The position numbers and the translations under genes were made by a program. Below, in pieces: positions 1 through 9,048 of a stretch of 60,212 nt of DNA. Source of the DNA: Onstottus_B sp049273855 (GTDB lineage Bacteria; Acidobacteriota; Blastocatellia; UBA7656). Location: positions 1-60,212 of the forward strand of contig JBASRN010000289.1 in assembly GCA_049273855.1 (NCBI GenBank). Reading direction: 5' to 3'. The first letter of the stretch is position 1. Each line of letters begins with the position of its first letter. Below the pieces are notes generated by a model. It saw only the letters and a list, made by a program, of their open reading frames with translations, made no database searches and was not told where the DNA came from.

Positions 1-12
1 CATTTTCAGGTC

Positions 13-32
13 GGGTGGGCTTGCCCCCGCTC
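13..32. repeat. partial copy of a dispersed GC-rich repeat
   Basis: This 20-base stretch matches, with one extra G, the left inner arm of the long palindrome at 47256-47353 (the part reading GTGGCTTGCCCCCGCTC). Only one arm is present here, so it may be a decayed half-element or continue beyond the window edge. No gene is seen in positions 1-153. Confidence 0.35.
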
Positions 33-153
33 TGTATTGTGGGGAACCCGTCGCTGGCGCCGGGAAGTACTGCCAATCGAGGCAGGTCGAGCCGATTTGT
101 AATTGGGTCTCGTTCTTGTGCAACGCGGTCAACGCGGTCCCGACGAAAACCGT

Positions 154-882
154 CTATGAATTGGGGCGCGTTTGGGAAGGCGGGCTCTGCCGAAGCGTCG
201 TTGTAAAGGGCTTGGTGAACTTAATCCGCAGGATCGCGCCCGGCGACGAACGCACTTCCCCTCCCTTGGTGAGCAACAGACCCGAGATCGCGCCTGCCGC
301 AGTGCTCACTCCACCAAGACCCGAGAGCGTTCGCCCGCCCGCGCCGGCGGCTCCGCCAAACATCAACGCTATCAACGAAACGCCCGCGCCGAATACTCCG
401 CCGCGTCCCATGTTACGGATTGTTCTGTCGCCCTGACGCCCCGCCTTCATCTTACCGTTCCTGTCTCCTCGGGCTTTTTCGTTCTCATTCCAATCCTCGA
501 TGGCGGTGACTTGAATGGAGACTGGTTTCTCCTCTCCCCAGGGCATGACCACGCGGTCAAACACGATGGAGATGTTGCCTCTTCGCTGAAGGCGCTTCGC
601 GTGCTCGATGCCCGCGATCTGGCCTCGGAGCTCGGTTCCTTTGGGCAAGACCATCCGGCCTTCCGCATAGATCGGCTCGATAAGCGACGCGGTGATTGTG
701 TCGCCGGCTTCGTTGAGCTTTGTGTTCAGGTCCGATTGCAGCGTGAGGCGGCCCCGCGTCTCAGCCACGATGGTGACCTCGTGACCCGACGGCGCGACGT
801 CAACCTGCGCGGGCGCAGCCGGACACGTGCTGAATACCAACACGGCGATCATTGCGATGCGCTGAAGTTTTGCCTGTAGCAT
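154..882 (-). CDS. secreted hypothetical protein with a glycine/alanine-rich segment
   Basis: A 242-residue protein that I do not assign to a function. The start at 882 is preferred to an upstream in-frame start because AGGAGG lies 6 bases before it (889-894) and translation then opens with a signal peptide (hydrophobic core MIAVLVFS, cleavage near APAQ). The mature part begins with a small beta-rich region carrying a phrase like LPKGTELRGQI, typical of secreted proteins that speak of keeping a value above a threshold in TrbI/VirB10-like folds. It then has a charged stretch and a glycine/alanine-rich hydrophobic segment around residues 165-210 that could be a membrane segment. It is likely periplasmic or membrane-anchored. 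It stands alone, 69 bases downstream of the GntR-type gene. Confidence 0.65.
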   Translation of the reverse strand: MLQAKLQRIAMIAVLVFSTCPAAPAQVDVAPSGHEVTIVAETRGRLTLQSDLNTKLNEAGDTITASLIEPIYAEGRMVLPKGTELRGQIAGIEHAKRLQRRGNISIVFDRVVMPWGEEKPVSIQVTAIEDWNENEKARGDRNGKMKAGRQGDRTIRNMGRGGVFGAGVSLIALMFGGAAGAGGRTLSGLGGVSTAAGAISGLLLTKGGEVRSSPGAILRIKFTKPFTTTLRQSPPSQTRPNS

Positions 883-951
883 CTCGAGTCCTCCTGATTC
901 CGGCATTGTATTGAAGCGCGGGAGGAGGGAGGACTGCGGTTGTGACACTTC

Positions 952-1884
952 TTAGACTGTCACAGCGCCGGCGGATGGGCTTTGCCAGGAAGTTTTGAGC
1001 TTTATCAGTTCTTCGATGGACGAGTCGGCGATGATTCGAAACACGCGGGTCCGGCAACCGGACGGAAGATTCTTCGCAGTCAGCGCATCGGTTATCACCA
1101 TAGCGCTTTGCGCCAGCCCTTTTTGCCAGTCGGGTTCTCGCGCGTCGCGCAGGCTCAGAGCGTCCGGATCGATTGCCGCCGCGACCAGGACCGTATGCGA
1201 CCACTTCAGGAATTCGGGCCAGCGCGAAACCACCGTGACCAGCGAGTCCAGCGAAGGGCGTTGCTGACCCGCCATTGACGCCGGCACCGACCGCAGCTTG
1301 AGAAACAGACACGACGCGTCAGGGGGCAAGGCTGCGCGCACTTTCTCTGCAACGCCGTACATTGCGACGGGCGCCGAGCCAGCCAGCGATTCGGGTTTTG
1401 CACAGTCGGGGATTCCGGCGCCAAGCGCTCGGAAACCGGTTGCTTCTTCGATCTCGGCGATCAAGACATTTCGCATTTCAACGTCGGGCTCGATTACGAG
1501 GAAATGATCGGGCGGCTGAGCTTTGAGCCAGCGCTTCACGCGAGCTTGGATTTCCCGAACCGAGTGGCCACGCTCGCGAGCGATCTGAAACAGCGTCGAA
1601 ACCAACTGGTCCAACTCCAGCGTGGCGTCGGCGGGCGCGTCGGCGACTCGATCGCGAACATAGACGCCGCTTCCTTTGCGGAACTCGACCCACCCTCGAT
1701 GTGCAAGGTCGCGATAAGCAGCGCTGACGGTGTTCGAGTGAATGTCGTAGCGATGAGCTAGCTCGCGGGTGCTGGGCAGCTTCTGACCAGGCTTCAGATC
1801 CTCGCTGACGATGCCGAGCAGGATTTGGGTCGCAAGCTGCTCTCGTAAAGGAACGTCGCTGTTCTTCGATAGCCAGATTCGCAT
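952..1884 (-). CDS. GntR-family transcriptional regulator with an unassigned C-terminal domain
   Basis: A 310-residue DNA-binding regulator. Residues about 8-75 form a GntR winged helix: PLREQLATQILLGIV, then LPSTRELAHRYDIHSNTVSA and GSGVYVRD. The start at 1884 places MRIWL directly before the domain. The longer reading frame upstream only translates an intergenic palindrome. The C-terminal 200 residues are not an aminotransferase and lack an obvious UTRA domain. They begin FLVIEPDVEMRNVLIAEIE, which resembles the first strand of a receiver or periplasmic-binding-like alpha/beta fold. The ligand is unknown. The gene runs the same way as the S9 peptidase upstream, separated by a 97-bp palindromic element. 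Confidence 0.85.
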   Translation of the reverse strand: MRIWLSKNSDVPLREQLATQILLGIVSEDLKPGQKLPSTRELAHRYDIHSNTVSAAYRDLAHRGWVEFRKGSGVYVRDRVADAPADATLELDQLVSTLFQIARERGHSVREIQARVKRWLKAQPPDHFLVIEPDVEMRNVLIAEIEEATGFRALGAGIPDCAKPESLAGSAPVAMYGVAEKVRAALPPDASCLFLKLRSVPASMAGQQRPSLDSLVTVVSRWPEFLKWSHTVLVAAAIDPDALSLRDAREPDWQKGLAQSAMVITDALTAKNLPSGCRTRVFRIIADSSIEELIKLKTSWQSPSAGAVTV

Positions 1885-1893
1885 AGATCGAAG

Positions 1894-1990
1894 GTCTTGT
1901 ACGGGCGTCCCGCCGCGGGTGCCCCCCTTGCTCGAGGATTCTGTTGGCAGGCGAAGAGGGGCGCCCACGGTGGGGACGCCCGTACAAGAC
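1894..1990. repeat. 97-bp long inverted repeat (REP/MITE-like)
   Basis: The two ends are perfect complements (GTCTTGTACGGGCGTCCC at 1894-1911 against its reverse complement ending at 1990, with one slipped base). Imperfect inner arms follow around a loop of about 25 bases containing CTCGAG. Size and two-part arm layout match the element at 47256-47353, although the arm sequences differ. It lies between the GntR regulator and the S9 peptidase. It could act as a terminator or as a non-autonomous mobile palindrome. No open reading frame of its own is evident. Confidence 0.75.
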
Positions 1991-2015
1991 GCCTGCGGAT
2001 CCACCCCGGCTCGCC

Positions 2016-4040
2016 TCAACGCGAAGCTGCTGCGGCGTTCGACCCTCCAAGGTATTTTTCGAACCATTCGAGGTTGGTCTGCATCAGCTTCAGGACCATC
2101 CTGGGCTCGTTAGGCCCGTGAGGCTGCCGCGGCAACACTATCATCCGCACCGGCACGTTCTGTCGCTTCAGCGCATTGTACAGCTCGTAGCCCTGCGAGA
2201 TCGGAACGCGATCGTCGGCTTCGCCGTGCTGAATCAACGTCGGCGTGGCAACCCCCTTCACGCTGAACATCGCCGAGTGCGTACGGTACGTTTCGAGGTC
2301 ATCCCAGAACTCAGCGCCGAAGTAGTCCGGCACGAAGCTTGGAATGTCGGCCGTGCCGTTGAAGCTCATTAGGTTTGTGACTCCGGCGCCGACCGACGCG
2401 ACCTTGAACCGCTTTGTATGGGTGATGATCCAACTCGTCATAAACCCGCCATAGCTCCAACCCATCACGCCGAGCTTTTCCGGATCGGCCACACCCATCT
2501 TGATCACCTGATCCACGCCTGTCATCAAGTCCTGGTAGTCGCCTCCACCCCAGTCCTTGAGGTTCCCGCGACGGAACTTCACGCCGTAGCCCGACGAGCC
2601 GCGCGGGTTCGCTCGCAAGACTGCATACCCGCGCGCCGCGAACGCCGCGATCGGGTAGGCGCCGCGATTGCCGATAAAGGTCTGAGTGAAAACACCGGCC
2701 GGACCTCCGTGAACGACGAGCAGCAACGGCGCTCGCTTTCCCGCCTCGTAGTTCGAGGGATAAGTCAGCAGCCCTTCAACGTCCATTCCGTCCGGGCTTT
2801 TCCAGCGAATGACTTCGGTCCGACCGAGCGGTAGCCTTGGCAAGTCGGAGTTCACGTGACTTACCTTCACGGGGGAAAATGAATCGAGGCTTGCAACGTA
2901 AGCTTCGGGAGCACGATCCGCCGCTTGGCCCGCGAATCCGACTGTCGCGCGAGTGCGATTCAGGTTGATGGCCGAACAAACGGCCGTGTTCCTGCTCAAC
3001 TCAGTGATTGCACCTGTTTCAAGACTGGCTGAATAGATTTGAGTTCGCGTGCCGCGCGCTTCGATGAAAAAGATTCGCTTGCCGTCGGCCGACCAGCCGA
3101 TCGGGTCCGGCTGATTGTCTGGCGTTTCGGCGATTCGTTTTGGTTTGCCTCCGGCGGCCGGCATCACGTAGATCGACGCATCAGTTGCCCATCGGGGCGG
3201 GTCGTCGGTCATGACCAGCGCGATCCACTTGCCGTCCGGTGAGTACAGCGGGTCGGACTCCGCTGCGCCGGATGCCACGAGCGTCTTTGCTTCGCCGCTT
3301 GCAAGATCAACAACAGAAACGTCCGAGGTCGTCCAGTCGTTCGCCTTGGGAGTTCGAGTGTGACTGAAGACTATGCTCTTCGAGTCGGGCGACCAATCGA
3401 AGCTGCCTACGTTGAAGTTTGCGGAGGTGAGCTTGCGAGGTTCGCGTTTGCCCTCGGGACTCTTCTCGATATTGAGCACGTAAAGCTGACTCAGCTTCAG
3501 GTTCTCGTCGATCCAGCGCCAGTCGTCTTTGGCCTTCGTAGCTTTTTCTTCGTCGTCAGTCTGGGGGTCTTTCATCTGGAAAGCGATTGAGCGGCCGTCG
3601 GGGGACCACGCAAACTCAGCTACGGCGCTTTTTACGCTGGTAAGTTGCTCGGCTTCGCCGCCGCCAAGCCGCATCAGATGGATGTTGTTCTTGCCCGAAC
3701 GGCTTGAGGTGAAAGCCAGGTACGCGCCGTCGGGCGACCATTGCGGATCGCTCGACGATTTGTCGGCGAAGGTGATCTGCATCGAGCCGCTGCCGTCCGC
3801 GTTTGCGAGGTGAATCTGCGTCACGTACTCGCTTCGTTCGGCGGTGGTTATGGGCTCGGTGACAGTGAAGGCGACCTTCTTGCCATCCGGTGAAGGGCGC
3901 ACGGCCGTGATGGTGTTGACCTTCAACATAAGGTCGGGCGTCCACGCCGATGGTGAGTCTGCCGCGGCGCGAACGGAGGGCAGAGCCGCCGCCAAAAGCA
4001 CGAGTGACAGTAGAGCCAACTTTAGTCGTCCGCTTCGCAT
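2016..4040 (-). CDS. secreted S9-family prolyl oligopeptidase / acylaminoacyl peptidase
   Basis: A 674-residue serine peptidase exported by a signal peptide (LALLSLVLLAAALPSVRA). The start at 4040 follows AAGGAGG at a 7-base distance. Residues about 35-410 form a beta-propeller built of WSPDG-type repeats (WSPDGAYLAF, WSPDGRSIAF, WSPDSKSIVF, YSPDGKWIAL, WSADGKRIFF). Residues about 415-670 are an alpha/beta hydrolase. The nucleophile serine is in GWSYGGF (about S529), the acid in HGEADDRVP (about D609), and the histidine in RQPHGPNEP (about H641). The oxyanion segment HGGPAG is also present. The complete triad predicts an active periplasmic oligopeptidase cleaving short peptides, probably for nutrition or peptide turnover. 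Length is normal for the family. Confidence 0.95.
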   Translation of the reverse strand: MRSGRLKLALLSLVLLAAALPSVRAAADSPSAWTPDLMLKVNTITAVRPSPDGKKVAFTVTEPITTAERSEYVTQIHLANADGSGSMQITFADKSSSDPQWSPDGAYLAFTSSRSGKNNIHLMRLGGGEAEQLTSVKSAVAEFAWSPDGRSIAFQMKDPQTDDEEKATKAKDDWRWIDENLKLSQLYVLNIEKSPEGKREPRKLTSANFNVGSFDWSPDSKSIVFSHTRTPKANDWTTSDVSVVDLASGEAKTLVASGAAESDPLYSPDGKWIALVMTDDPPRWATDASIYVMPAAGGKPKRIAETPDNQPDPIGWSADGKRIFFIEARGTRTQIYSASLETGAITELSRNTAVCSAINLNRTRATVGFAGQAADRAPEAYVASLDSFSPVKVSHVNSDLPRLPLGRTEVIRWKSPDGMDVEGLLTYPSNYEAGKRAPLLLVVHGGPAGVFTQTFIGNRGAYPIAAFAARGYAVLRANPRGSSGYGVKFRRGNLKDWGGGDYQDLMTGVDQVIKMGVADPEKLGVMGWSYGGFMTSWIITHTKRFKVASVGAGVTNLMSFNGTADIPSFVPDYFGAEFWDDLETYRTHSAMFSVKGVATPTLIQHGEADDRVPISQGYELYNALKRQNVPVRMIVLPRQPHGPNEPRMVLKLMQTNLEWFEKYLGGSNAAAASR

Positions 4041-4057
4041 CGTGTGCCTCCTTGTCG

Positions 4058-4723
4058 TCATTGCTTCTTTAGTGGGACCGCGATAAAGCTATCGGGTAGG
4101 TTGAGTTTATCGTACTTCTCACCGGTTATTGAGGCGATGACATGCGCCTGCGCGTACGAGCCAGGCATAGAGTCTCCGCCAAGGTTACGTTCGAACAATG
4201 CCTCGGCATCCGCTCCTCGGCCCAACCCGAAGAAGTATCCAACTATCAATTCTTTGCCGCCGGCTTTGAGCGTTCTGTAGTCCAGCATCATCCTTTGTTG
4301 CCCGTTGAATCCCTGTATCTTTCCCCCGCCGACCTCGAAGCTACTGATCTTCTCGTAGTCTCCCAGGCGTTTCCATTTGTAGGGGCGCCCGTCAACGGCG
4401 TACAGATACCTGGCTGCCAAGGTAGCTATCGACCGAATAAGCTCATCGTCGATTCTCTTGTCAGGTACCACGACCAGAACTCCGAGATCATGTTTGTCGT
4501 GACGAATGTAAAGTAGTTGATTCGTACGTTCGGACTGAATTGTAAAGTCTCTTGGGGACGAGAACCGTACGCCGCCAACTTCCGCAAATTCCTTGTGTCC
4601 TGGATCGTTTTGAGTCGACTGTGGAGTTCTCGCAGCCGAATGCACAGGGACAAGAGTCGCTGAAACAAGGAACAGCAGCGCGATGGTGGCGTGACTAACC
4701 AGGGTTCCGAGGCTCTTCACCAT
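4058..4723 (-). CDS. secreted hypothetical protein
   Basis: A 221-residue protein with a clear signal peptide (hydrophobic core ATIALLFLVSATLV, cleavage near HSA) and a GAGGAT ribosome site just before the start. The mature part has alternating beta strands and ends with DKLNLPDSFIAVPLKKQ. No catalytic motif is visible and I do not recognise the family. It ends 17 bases upstream of the S9 peptidase start on the same strand, so the two are probably co-transcribed, and it may be a periplasmic partner of unknown role. Confidence 0.7.
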   Translation of the reverse strand: MVKSLGTLVSHATIALLFLVSATLVPVHSAARTPQSTQNDPGHKEFAEVGGVRFSSPRDFTIQSERTNQLLYIRHDKHDLGVLVVVPDKRIDDELIRSIATLAARYLYAVDGRPYKWKRLGDYEKISSFEVGGGKIQGFNGQQRMMLDYRTLKAGGKELIVGYFFGLGRGADAEALFERNLGGDSMPGSYAQAHVIASITGEKYDKLNLPDSFIAVPLKKQ

Positions 4724-4817
4724 ATCCTCAGGTCCTCTCTTTGGCTCACCATAACGTAGCGAAGCAGCTGAGCGATTCAGGCCGAGATCGTAGCACCGAA
4801 ACCGGCCCTCGCGAAGC

Positions 4818-7517
4818 TCACTTTCTCCATTCGTCGATCAGCGAAGCCACCAGGGCCGTCCATCCTGTTTGATGCGAAGCCCCGATCCCCGCTCCGTTGT
4901 CACCGTGAAAATACTCGTAAAATAAGATGTAGTCCCGCCAGTGCGGGTCCTCTTGAAACTTCTTCGAGCCGCCGTACACCGGGCGCGTGCCGTTTTCATT
5001 TCGAGTGAAGATGCTGATCAAGCGGTTCGCTATCTCTCCAGCCATATCACGGAGAGTGACCTTTTGGCCTGATCCGTCCGGCAACGGAACGCTGAAGTTC
5101 TCACCATACGCCGTGCCCAGCTTTCTCAGCGACTCGATCAGCAGGAACGTAGTTGGAAACCAGACCGGACCACGCCAGTTCGAGTTGCCGCCCTTGATCT
5201 TGTTGTCGGTTTCGGCCGGCTCGTACCGGACCTCCTTGTCGGCAAACACAAACGGATGCTCCTCGTGGTATTTCGACAGGCTCCTGATGCCGAAGTCTGA
5301 GAGGAACTCGTCGGGATTGATTACCCTCTCGAGTAGCCTCTTGGTCTGATGCTCGTCGACGATCGCCAGGACGTAAACCTCTCCGCCTTCGCGGGACACC
5401 AGGTGGCAGCAATCCTGCACGATGTCTTTTCTGTTTCGGATAAACCATTCGAAGTTAGCGCGGAACGAACTGAACGGCTTGATCCAATCGACCTCGAGTC
5501 GCTCGATGGCGTATAGAGGGATGATCCCGACCAGAGAACGCACTCGGAACTTGTGATAGCTCCCGTCGGGATGGACAAGTACGTCGTAGAAGAAGCCGTC
5601 CTTCTCGTCCCATAGCGAGTAGTCTTGCCCGCCCATGTGTTTCATCGCTGACGCGACATAGCTGTAATGCTCGAAGAACTTCGTCGCCAGGCCTTCGTAG
5701 ACCTTGTTTTCCTTGGCAAGCTCGAGCGCGATCCGCATCAGATTCAAACATAGCATTCCCATCCAGCCGGTTGCGTCGCTTTGCTCCAGTTTGTAACCGT
5801 CGCCCATCTTCTCGCTTCGATCGATCACCGTGATGTTGTCGAGTCCGAGGAAGCCGCCTTCAAAGATGTTGTTGCCCTCGGCGTCTACCTTGTTGACCCA
5901 CCACGCAAAGTTGATGAGCATCTTATGAAAACACTTTTCGAGCCACTCGCGATCGGCGCGGCCGCTACGAATGCGGTCCATGTTGTAGACTCGCCAACAA
6001 GCCCACGCGTGAACCGGCGGATTCAAATCGGAGAACTCCCATTCGTAAGCCGGCAACTGGCCGTTCGGGTGCTGGAACTGCTCGAAGAGCATCAACCACA
6101 ACTGGTCCTTTGCAAAGTCGGGATCGACCAGTGTAAGCGCGACGCAGTGAAACGCCAGGTCCCAGGCGGCGAACCACGGGTACTCCCATTTGTCAGGCAT
6201 GGAAAGCACTCGAAGCGAGTTCAGGTGACGCCAGTGCACGTTACGGCTCGTGCGATGTCCATCGGGAGGAGGACTGGCCGGATCGTCGCCGTCCATCCAT
6301 ACGTTCACGTCGTAAAGGTAGCTCTGCTTGGTCCAAAGCAATCCGGCAAATGCCTGACGCTGAATTCGACGCTCATCTTCGGATGCGTTCGGCGGATGAA
6401 TGAAGTCGTAGAATTCGTCGGCCTCGGTGCGCCGCAGATCGATGATCTGGTCGACGTCATGAAGCGGAGCTTCGAGTTCATCGGCGGTCAACCTGAGCTT
6501 GACTACAACCGACCCGCCGGCGGGAACAACCGACTCGTAGTGAAGACAAGCCTTGGTTCCCAGCCCGGCGGGGTTGATCGATGCCTCACCATCGACAATA
6601 TGTCTGTGAAAGGCGTCCTTGAAATAAGGCGCGTGGCTCGGCGTACCCATCACTGGAGCGCGCGACGGATTCGTTTCGTTGTTTGTAAACAGCGCTCTCC
6701 CGTTCGCTTCGGCGTAGAGATAGCGCTGTTCCAGCACATACTTATACGGGATAGCCCGCAAGACATCAGCCCGCGAATGGTCGGCGACCAGGCTGGTGAA
6801 GCCATCTCCGCCCGGGCCCTGCCGGATCGATGGCTCGGCGCCGCGGGTGCCGGTCCACGCCCAGGTATTTCGAAACCAAAGCTGCGGGATTATGTGGAGT
6901 GGCGCGTCCTCAGGCCCGCGATTGAACGCCTCGATCCTGATGCAAATGTCGGCCGCCGAAGCTTTCGCGTACTCGACAAAAACATCGAAGTACCTGTCTT
7001 CATCGAAGACCCCTGTATCCATCAACTCGTATTCGAAGCCGCGTCCCCCCAGCCTGCGATTCTCTTCGATCAGTTGACGGTAGGGAAACTCAGAGTGCGG
7101 GTACTTGTACAGGTACTTCATGTAGCTGTGAGTCGGAGTGCTGTCGAGGTAGAAATAATACTCTTTGACGTCCTCGCCGTGGTTAGCTTCCGAAGGGACC
7201 AACCCGAACGCGCGCTCCTTAAGAATCGGATCGCGTTCATTCCAGAGCGCCAGCGCGAAAACCAACAACTGATAACGATCGCAAATTCCCGCGAGCCCGT
7301 CTTCGCCCCACCTGTACACTCGGCTGCGAGCCTGATCGTGAGTGAAGTAGCCCCACGCGTTTCCGTCGGCGCTGTAGTCTTCGCGCACGGTGCCCCACGC
7401 GCGTTCGCTCACGTAAGGTCCCCATCGCCTCCAGGGCGGAACTCCCGGACCGAGTTCAGCCAATCGATGATGTTCTTTTGTCGGAGCGGGTGTCGAAGCA
7501 TTTGAATTGGTTGTCAT
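4818..7517 (-). CDS. GH63-type (MGH1-like) glucosidase
   Basis: An 899-residue cytoplasmic (no signal peptide) glycoside hydrolase of the (alpha/alpha)6-barrel type related to GH63 and mannosylglycerate hydrolase. Family-like segments include ERAWGTVREDYS near the N-terminus and YPWFAAWDLAFHC, where the Asp of WDLAF is the expected general acid. SNWRGPVWFP and LFYEYFHGD lie near the C-terminus, the last holding the likely general base, followed by GASHQTGWTALVA. The start MTTNSNAS at 7517 is chosen because the upstream in-frame part reads like a non-coding extension. The likely substrate is an alpha-glucoside or glucosylated oligosaccharide. It stands alone between the secreted protein and the phosphatase gene. 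Confidence 0.88.
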   Translation of the reverse strand: MTTNSNASTPAPTKEHHRLAELGPGVPPWRRWGPYVSERAWGTVREDYSADGNAWGYFTHDQARSRVYRWGEDGLAGICDRYQLLVFALALWNERDPILKERAFGLVPSEANHGEDVKEYYFYLDSTPTHSYMKYLYKYPHSEFPYRQLIEENRRLGGRGFEYELMDTGVFDEDRYFDVFVEYAKASAADICIRIEAFNRGPEDAPLHIIPQLWFRNTWAWTGTRGAEPSIRQGPGGDGFTSLVADHSRADVLRAIPYKYVLEQRYLYAEANGRALFTNNETNPSRAPVMGTPSHAPYFKDAFHRHIVDGEASINPAGLGTKACLHYESVVPAGGSVVVKLRLTADELEAPLHDVDQIIDLRRTEADEFYDFIHPPNASEDERRIQRQAFAGLLWTKQSYLYDVNVWMDGDDPASPPPDGHRTSRNVHWRHLNSLRVLSMPDKWEYPWFAAWDLAFHCVALTLVDPDFAKDQLWLMLFEQFQHPNGQLPAYEWEFSDLNPPVHAWACWRVYNMDRIRSGRADREWLEKCFHKMLINFAWWVNKVDAEGNNIFEGGFLGLDNITVIDRSEKMGDGYKLEQSDATGWMGMLCLNLMRIALELAKENKVYEGLATKFFEHYSYVASAMKHMGGQDYSLWDEKDGFFYDVLVHPDGSYHKFRVRSLVGIIPLYAIERLEVDWIKPFSSFRANFEWFIRNRKDIVQDCCHLVSREGGEVYVLAIVDEHQTKRLLERVINPDEFLSDFGIRSLSKYHEEHPFVFADKEVRYEPAETDNKIKGGNSNWRGPVWFPTTFLLIESLRKLGTAYGENFSVPLPDGSGQKVTLRDMAGEIANRLISIFTRNENGTRPVYGGSKKFQEDPHWRDYILFYEYFHGDNGAGIGASHQTGWTALVASLIDEWRK

Positions 7518-7666
7518 ATTATCTCGGAGTTGCGAGTGCTCAGCGCGCCTCGAGCCAAGATATCTATAGACGAGGGCCGCCACGATGACAAGAGCCGTCA
7601 CGCAGTTTTAAAGCAGATCAGCAGGCGGCCAGTTTCGCTCGGCGTTTCTGCTGTCGTGGTGGCATA

Positions 7667-8896
7667 TCAGCCCTGTGGAGTCGATGTGTTCTGCGGTTGG
7701 AGTTCTCTGGGATGATCCTTGATATAGTTGTCATAGAAGAAGTATGCCGTCGCCAGCAGCAACAACATCGACATGAGCCCGATTACGACAATGACCAGGA
7801 ATCCTCTGCGGATAAACGGCGAAGACGAAACGTCGCGAGGTTCGAGGTCCAGTCGCGGGAAGGACTCAGTGAAGCGATTCGCCGGTTGTGGCTCGACCGG
7901 CGGAGCCGGCTCCGTTTGCTCGACCGGCGTAGCCGGCTCGGTTTGCTCGGCAACGGGCAGGACCGCCGCATTGAGAAACGTGGTTGGCTTGTCGTGCTCG
8001 TTACTCCGACTGGCCGCGTATTGGTCTAACGCGGATGCGTCGAAAAACTCCTGGCTGATTGGGCTGAGACTCCCGGTGATCGCCTTGCCTTCGCCGGCTG
8101 AGTGGAGGGCCTCACCGTCGAATCGCGCAATGACGACGGTGATGTTGTCTTCTCCGCCGCGTTCGTTGGCTCTCTCGATCAGCAGCCCGCACGCCTCGGT
8201 CAAGTCTTTGCTGTCTTGAACCATCGCGCACAACTCATCCGGCTGAACCTTGTTTGACAGGCCGTCGCTGCAAAGAACCAAGCAGTCATTTCGGAAGAGT
8301 TGAATCGCGCTCATTGCAACCTTAACTTCTTGCTGTGTTCCGAGAGCTTGCATGATCACGTTCTGAGGCACGGCGGCCATCTGATCGAGATTTACGGCGC
8401 CAGAATCGAACAACATCTGGGCCAGGGATTGGTCCTTGGTGAGTTGTTTGATCCGCCGGTTGCGAATCAGGTAGGCTCGCGAGTCGCCGACCTGGGCGAT
8501 GTACGCCGAAGTTCCCTGAACCAGAGCGGCGGTGACTGTGGCTCCCATTCCCAAAAGTTCGATATTCTCCTGCGAGTGGTCCCAGATCCGCTGATTGGCA
8601 GTTTCGGTCGCGACCTTCAATCGCTGGACGATCTCCGCTTCCCCCGGCTCGCTCATTAAGCTGTCGCAGATGGTAGCGACCGCCATCTCGCTGGCTATCT
8701 CGCCTGCCGCCGCGCCGCCCATTCCGTCCGACACAATCAGCAAGCTTCCGCGTTCGCCCACCCGATGAGCGTTTATATCCGGGCCGAGCCCGACGTTGCC
8801 CGTTGTCAGATCGGCAACCAGGAACGCATCTTCGTTGCCGGTTCTATGCATGCCGACATCGGTGCGGGCAAAGACTGATACAAGAACGTCGTCCAT
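7667..8896 (-). CDS. membrane-anchored PP2C-type protein phosphatase
   Basis: A 409-residue Mn/Mg-dependent Ser/Thr phosphatase. Residues 1-245 carry the PP2C metal motifs: HRTGNEDAFLV, VSDGMGGAAAGE, VGDSRAYLIR, CSDGLSNKV and GGEDNITVVIAR. A linker rich in Gln, Glu, Pro and Thr follows, encoded partly by a 27-bp tandem repeat. Then come one transmembrane helix (FLVIVVIGLMSMLLLLATAYFF, about residues 365-388) and a short tail. This places the catalytic domain in the cytoplasm, N-terminal to the anchor. It probably reverses phosphorylation by Ser/Thr kinases such as the one at 11825-14473. It lies downstream of the FHA gene on the same strand, a common phospho-signalling arrangement. Confidence 0.93.
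   Translation of the reverse strand: MDDVLVSVFARTDVGMHRTGNEDAFLVADLTTGNVGLGPDINAHRVGERGSLLIVSDGMGGAAAGEIASEMAVATICDSLMSEPGEAEIVQRLKVATETANQRIWDHSQENIELLGMGATVTAALVQGTSAYIAQVGDSRAYLIRNRRIKQLTKDQSLAQMLFDSGAVNLDQMAAVPQNVIMQALGTQQEVKVAMSAIQLFRNDCLVLCSDGLSNKVQPDELCAMVQDSKDLTEACGLLIERANERGGEDNITVVIARFDGEALHSAGEGKAITGSLSPISQEFFDASALDQYAASRSNEHDKPTTFLNAAVLPVAEQTEPATPVEQTEPAPPVEPQPANRFTESFPRLDLEPRDVSSSPFIRRGFLVIVVIGLMSMLLLLATAYFFYDNYIKDHPRELQPQNTSTPQG
7892..7945. repeat. two tandem 27-bp repeats inside the phosphatase linker
   Basis: Copies at 7892-7918 and 7919-7945 differ at two positions and are followed by the first bases of a third. They encode the repeated linker unit PVEQTEPAP/T of the PP2C phosphatase. 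An in-frame 27-bp unit can expand or contract without destroying the protein, changing only the distance between catalytic domain and membrane helix. Confidence 0.85.
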
Positions 8897-9048
8897 CAAA
8901 GGGCCCCAGCGTGAGGTTCGGACCTCCGCGGACTAGCGCTTCCGAAACCAGCCGCGCAACCACAACGACAAAATGCCACGAAGAATTCTCGGCTTAACAT
9001 CCGGCGACTGAAACTTTCCACGGCGATGAACTGGTTTTCAGCAGCCTG

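Noticed and set aside
5781..7505. 574-codon open frame on the plus strand, antisense to the GH63 gene
   Set aside because: It lies wholly within the glucosidase gene, whose protein has clear family motifs. The antisense translation resembles nothing and is explained by codon bias in GC-rich DNA.
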